A model generated the notes under the pieces. It was not told the DNA's origin. It searched no databases and saw only the letters and a program-made list of their open reading frames with translations. Of a stretch of 64,000 bases of DNA, positions 62,724 through 64,000 are shown piece by piece (position 1 is the stretch's first letter; every line of letters begins with the position of its first letter). Source of the stretch: Variovorax beijingensis. GTDB taxonomy: Bacteria > Pseudomonadota > Gammaproteobacteria > Burkholderiales > Burkholderiaceae_C. The position numbers and the translations under genes were made by a program. The stretch lies in contig NZ_RXFQ01000005.1 in assembly GCF_003951285.1 (NCBI RefSeq), positions 168,501 to 232,500 on the forward strand, in the 5' to 3' direction.

Positions 62724-64000
<1,277 letters not shown>

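Overview
The window is GC-rich, densely packed with protein genes, and ends inside a ribosomal RNA operon. The gene families, the codon and base bias, and details such as the Bug-type solute-binding protein, the leucine-degradation layout and the 5S/23S sequences fit a betaproteobacterium of the order Burkholderiales, family Comamonadaceae. Variovorax is my best guess, from recall of gene content and not from a search. I see no prophage, insertion sequence, CRISPR array or tRNA gene. It reads as ordinary chromosome with several metabolic modules.

Layout. 1-711: the start of a GhrA-like hydroxyacid dehydrogenase and a small EthD-type protein. 727-10733 (minus strand): a leucine/isovalerate catabolic cluster in transcription order isovaleryl-CoA dehydrogenase, Bug solute-binding protein, acyl-CoA ligase, methylcrotonyl-CoA carboxylase beta, methylglutaconyl-CoA hydratase, DUF4126 membrane protein, carboxylase alpha, then a DUF4349 lipoprotein. 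A divergent AraC regulator (10877-11905) faces a direct-repeat operator candidate. 11948-12066 holds a small element bounded by inverted repeats. 12099-15800: thioredoxin-like protein, HAD phosphatase, thiC under a TPP riboswitch, and a YchJ protein. 15935-25897: LuxR regulator, exported amidase, metallophosphoesterase, acyl-CoA dehydrogenase, carboxypeptidase G2-like peptidase, thiolase, aceK, carbonic anhydrase and a LiuR-like MerR regulator.

25991-30163 (plus strand): a perfect 20-bp palindrome, an MBL-fold hydrolase, an unusual leucine-rich-repeat/protein-kinase fusion, a pseudouridine synthase and an SDR enzyme. 30218-35658 (minus strand): YgjP-like metalloprotease, PlsC acyltransferase, GmhB with an altered catalytic motif, and glyS/glyQ. 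35909-38524: a diacylglycerol-kinase-like / metallophosphoesterase / PAP2 lipid-phosphate operon. 38532-45762: asparaginase, TetR regulator, a lipoprotein made of five roughly 58-residue repeats, a Tat-exported carbonic anhydrase, an unclassified regulator, and a LysR/MFS divergent pair.

45867-52690: a compact operon of a quinone-reductase-like flavoprotein, a cytosine/creatinine-deaminase-like amidohydrolase, a creatininase-family hydrolase, an ABC importer and an FAD oxidase. It looks like an uncharacterised uptake and ring-opening pathway for a nitrogenous compound and has a striking operator candidate at its promoter. It is my main candidate for an undescribed system. 52712-55998: lnt, corC and a GNAT enzyme. 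56108-59588: an Lrp regulator divergent from hppD, a cyclohexadienyl-dehydratase-like lipoprotein and phhA, for phenylalanine/tyrosine turnover. 59736-62357: acyl-CoA ligase and MBL-fold hydrolase. 62381-64000: terminators, 5S rRNA and the 3' part of 23S rRNA on the minus strand. No gap longer than 300 bases lacks a gene.
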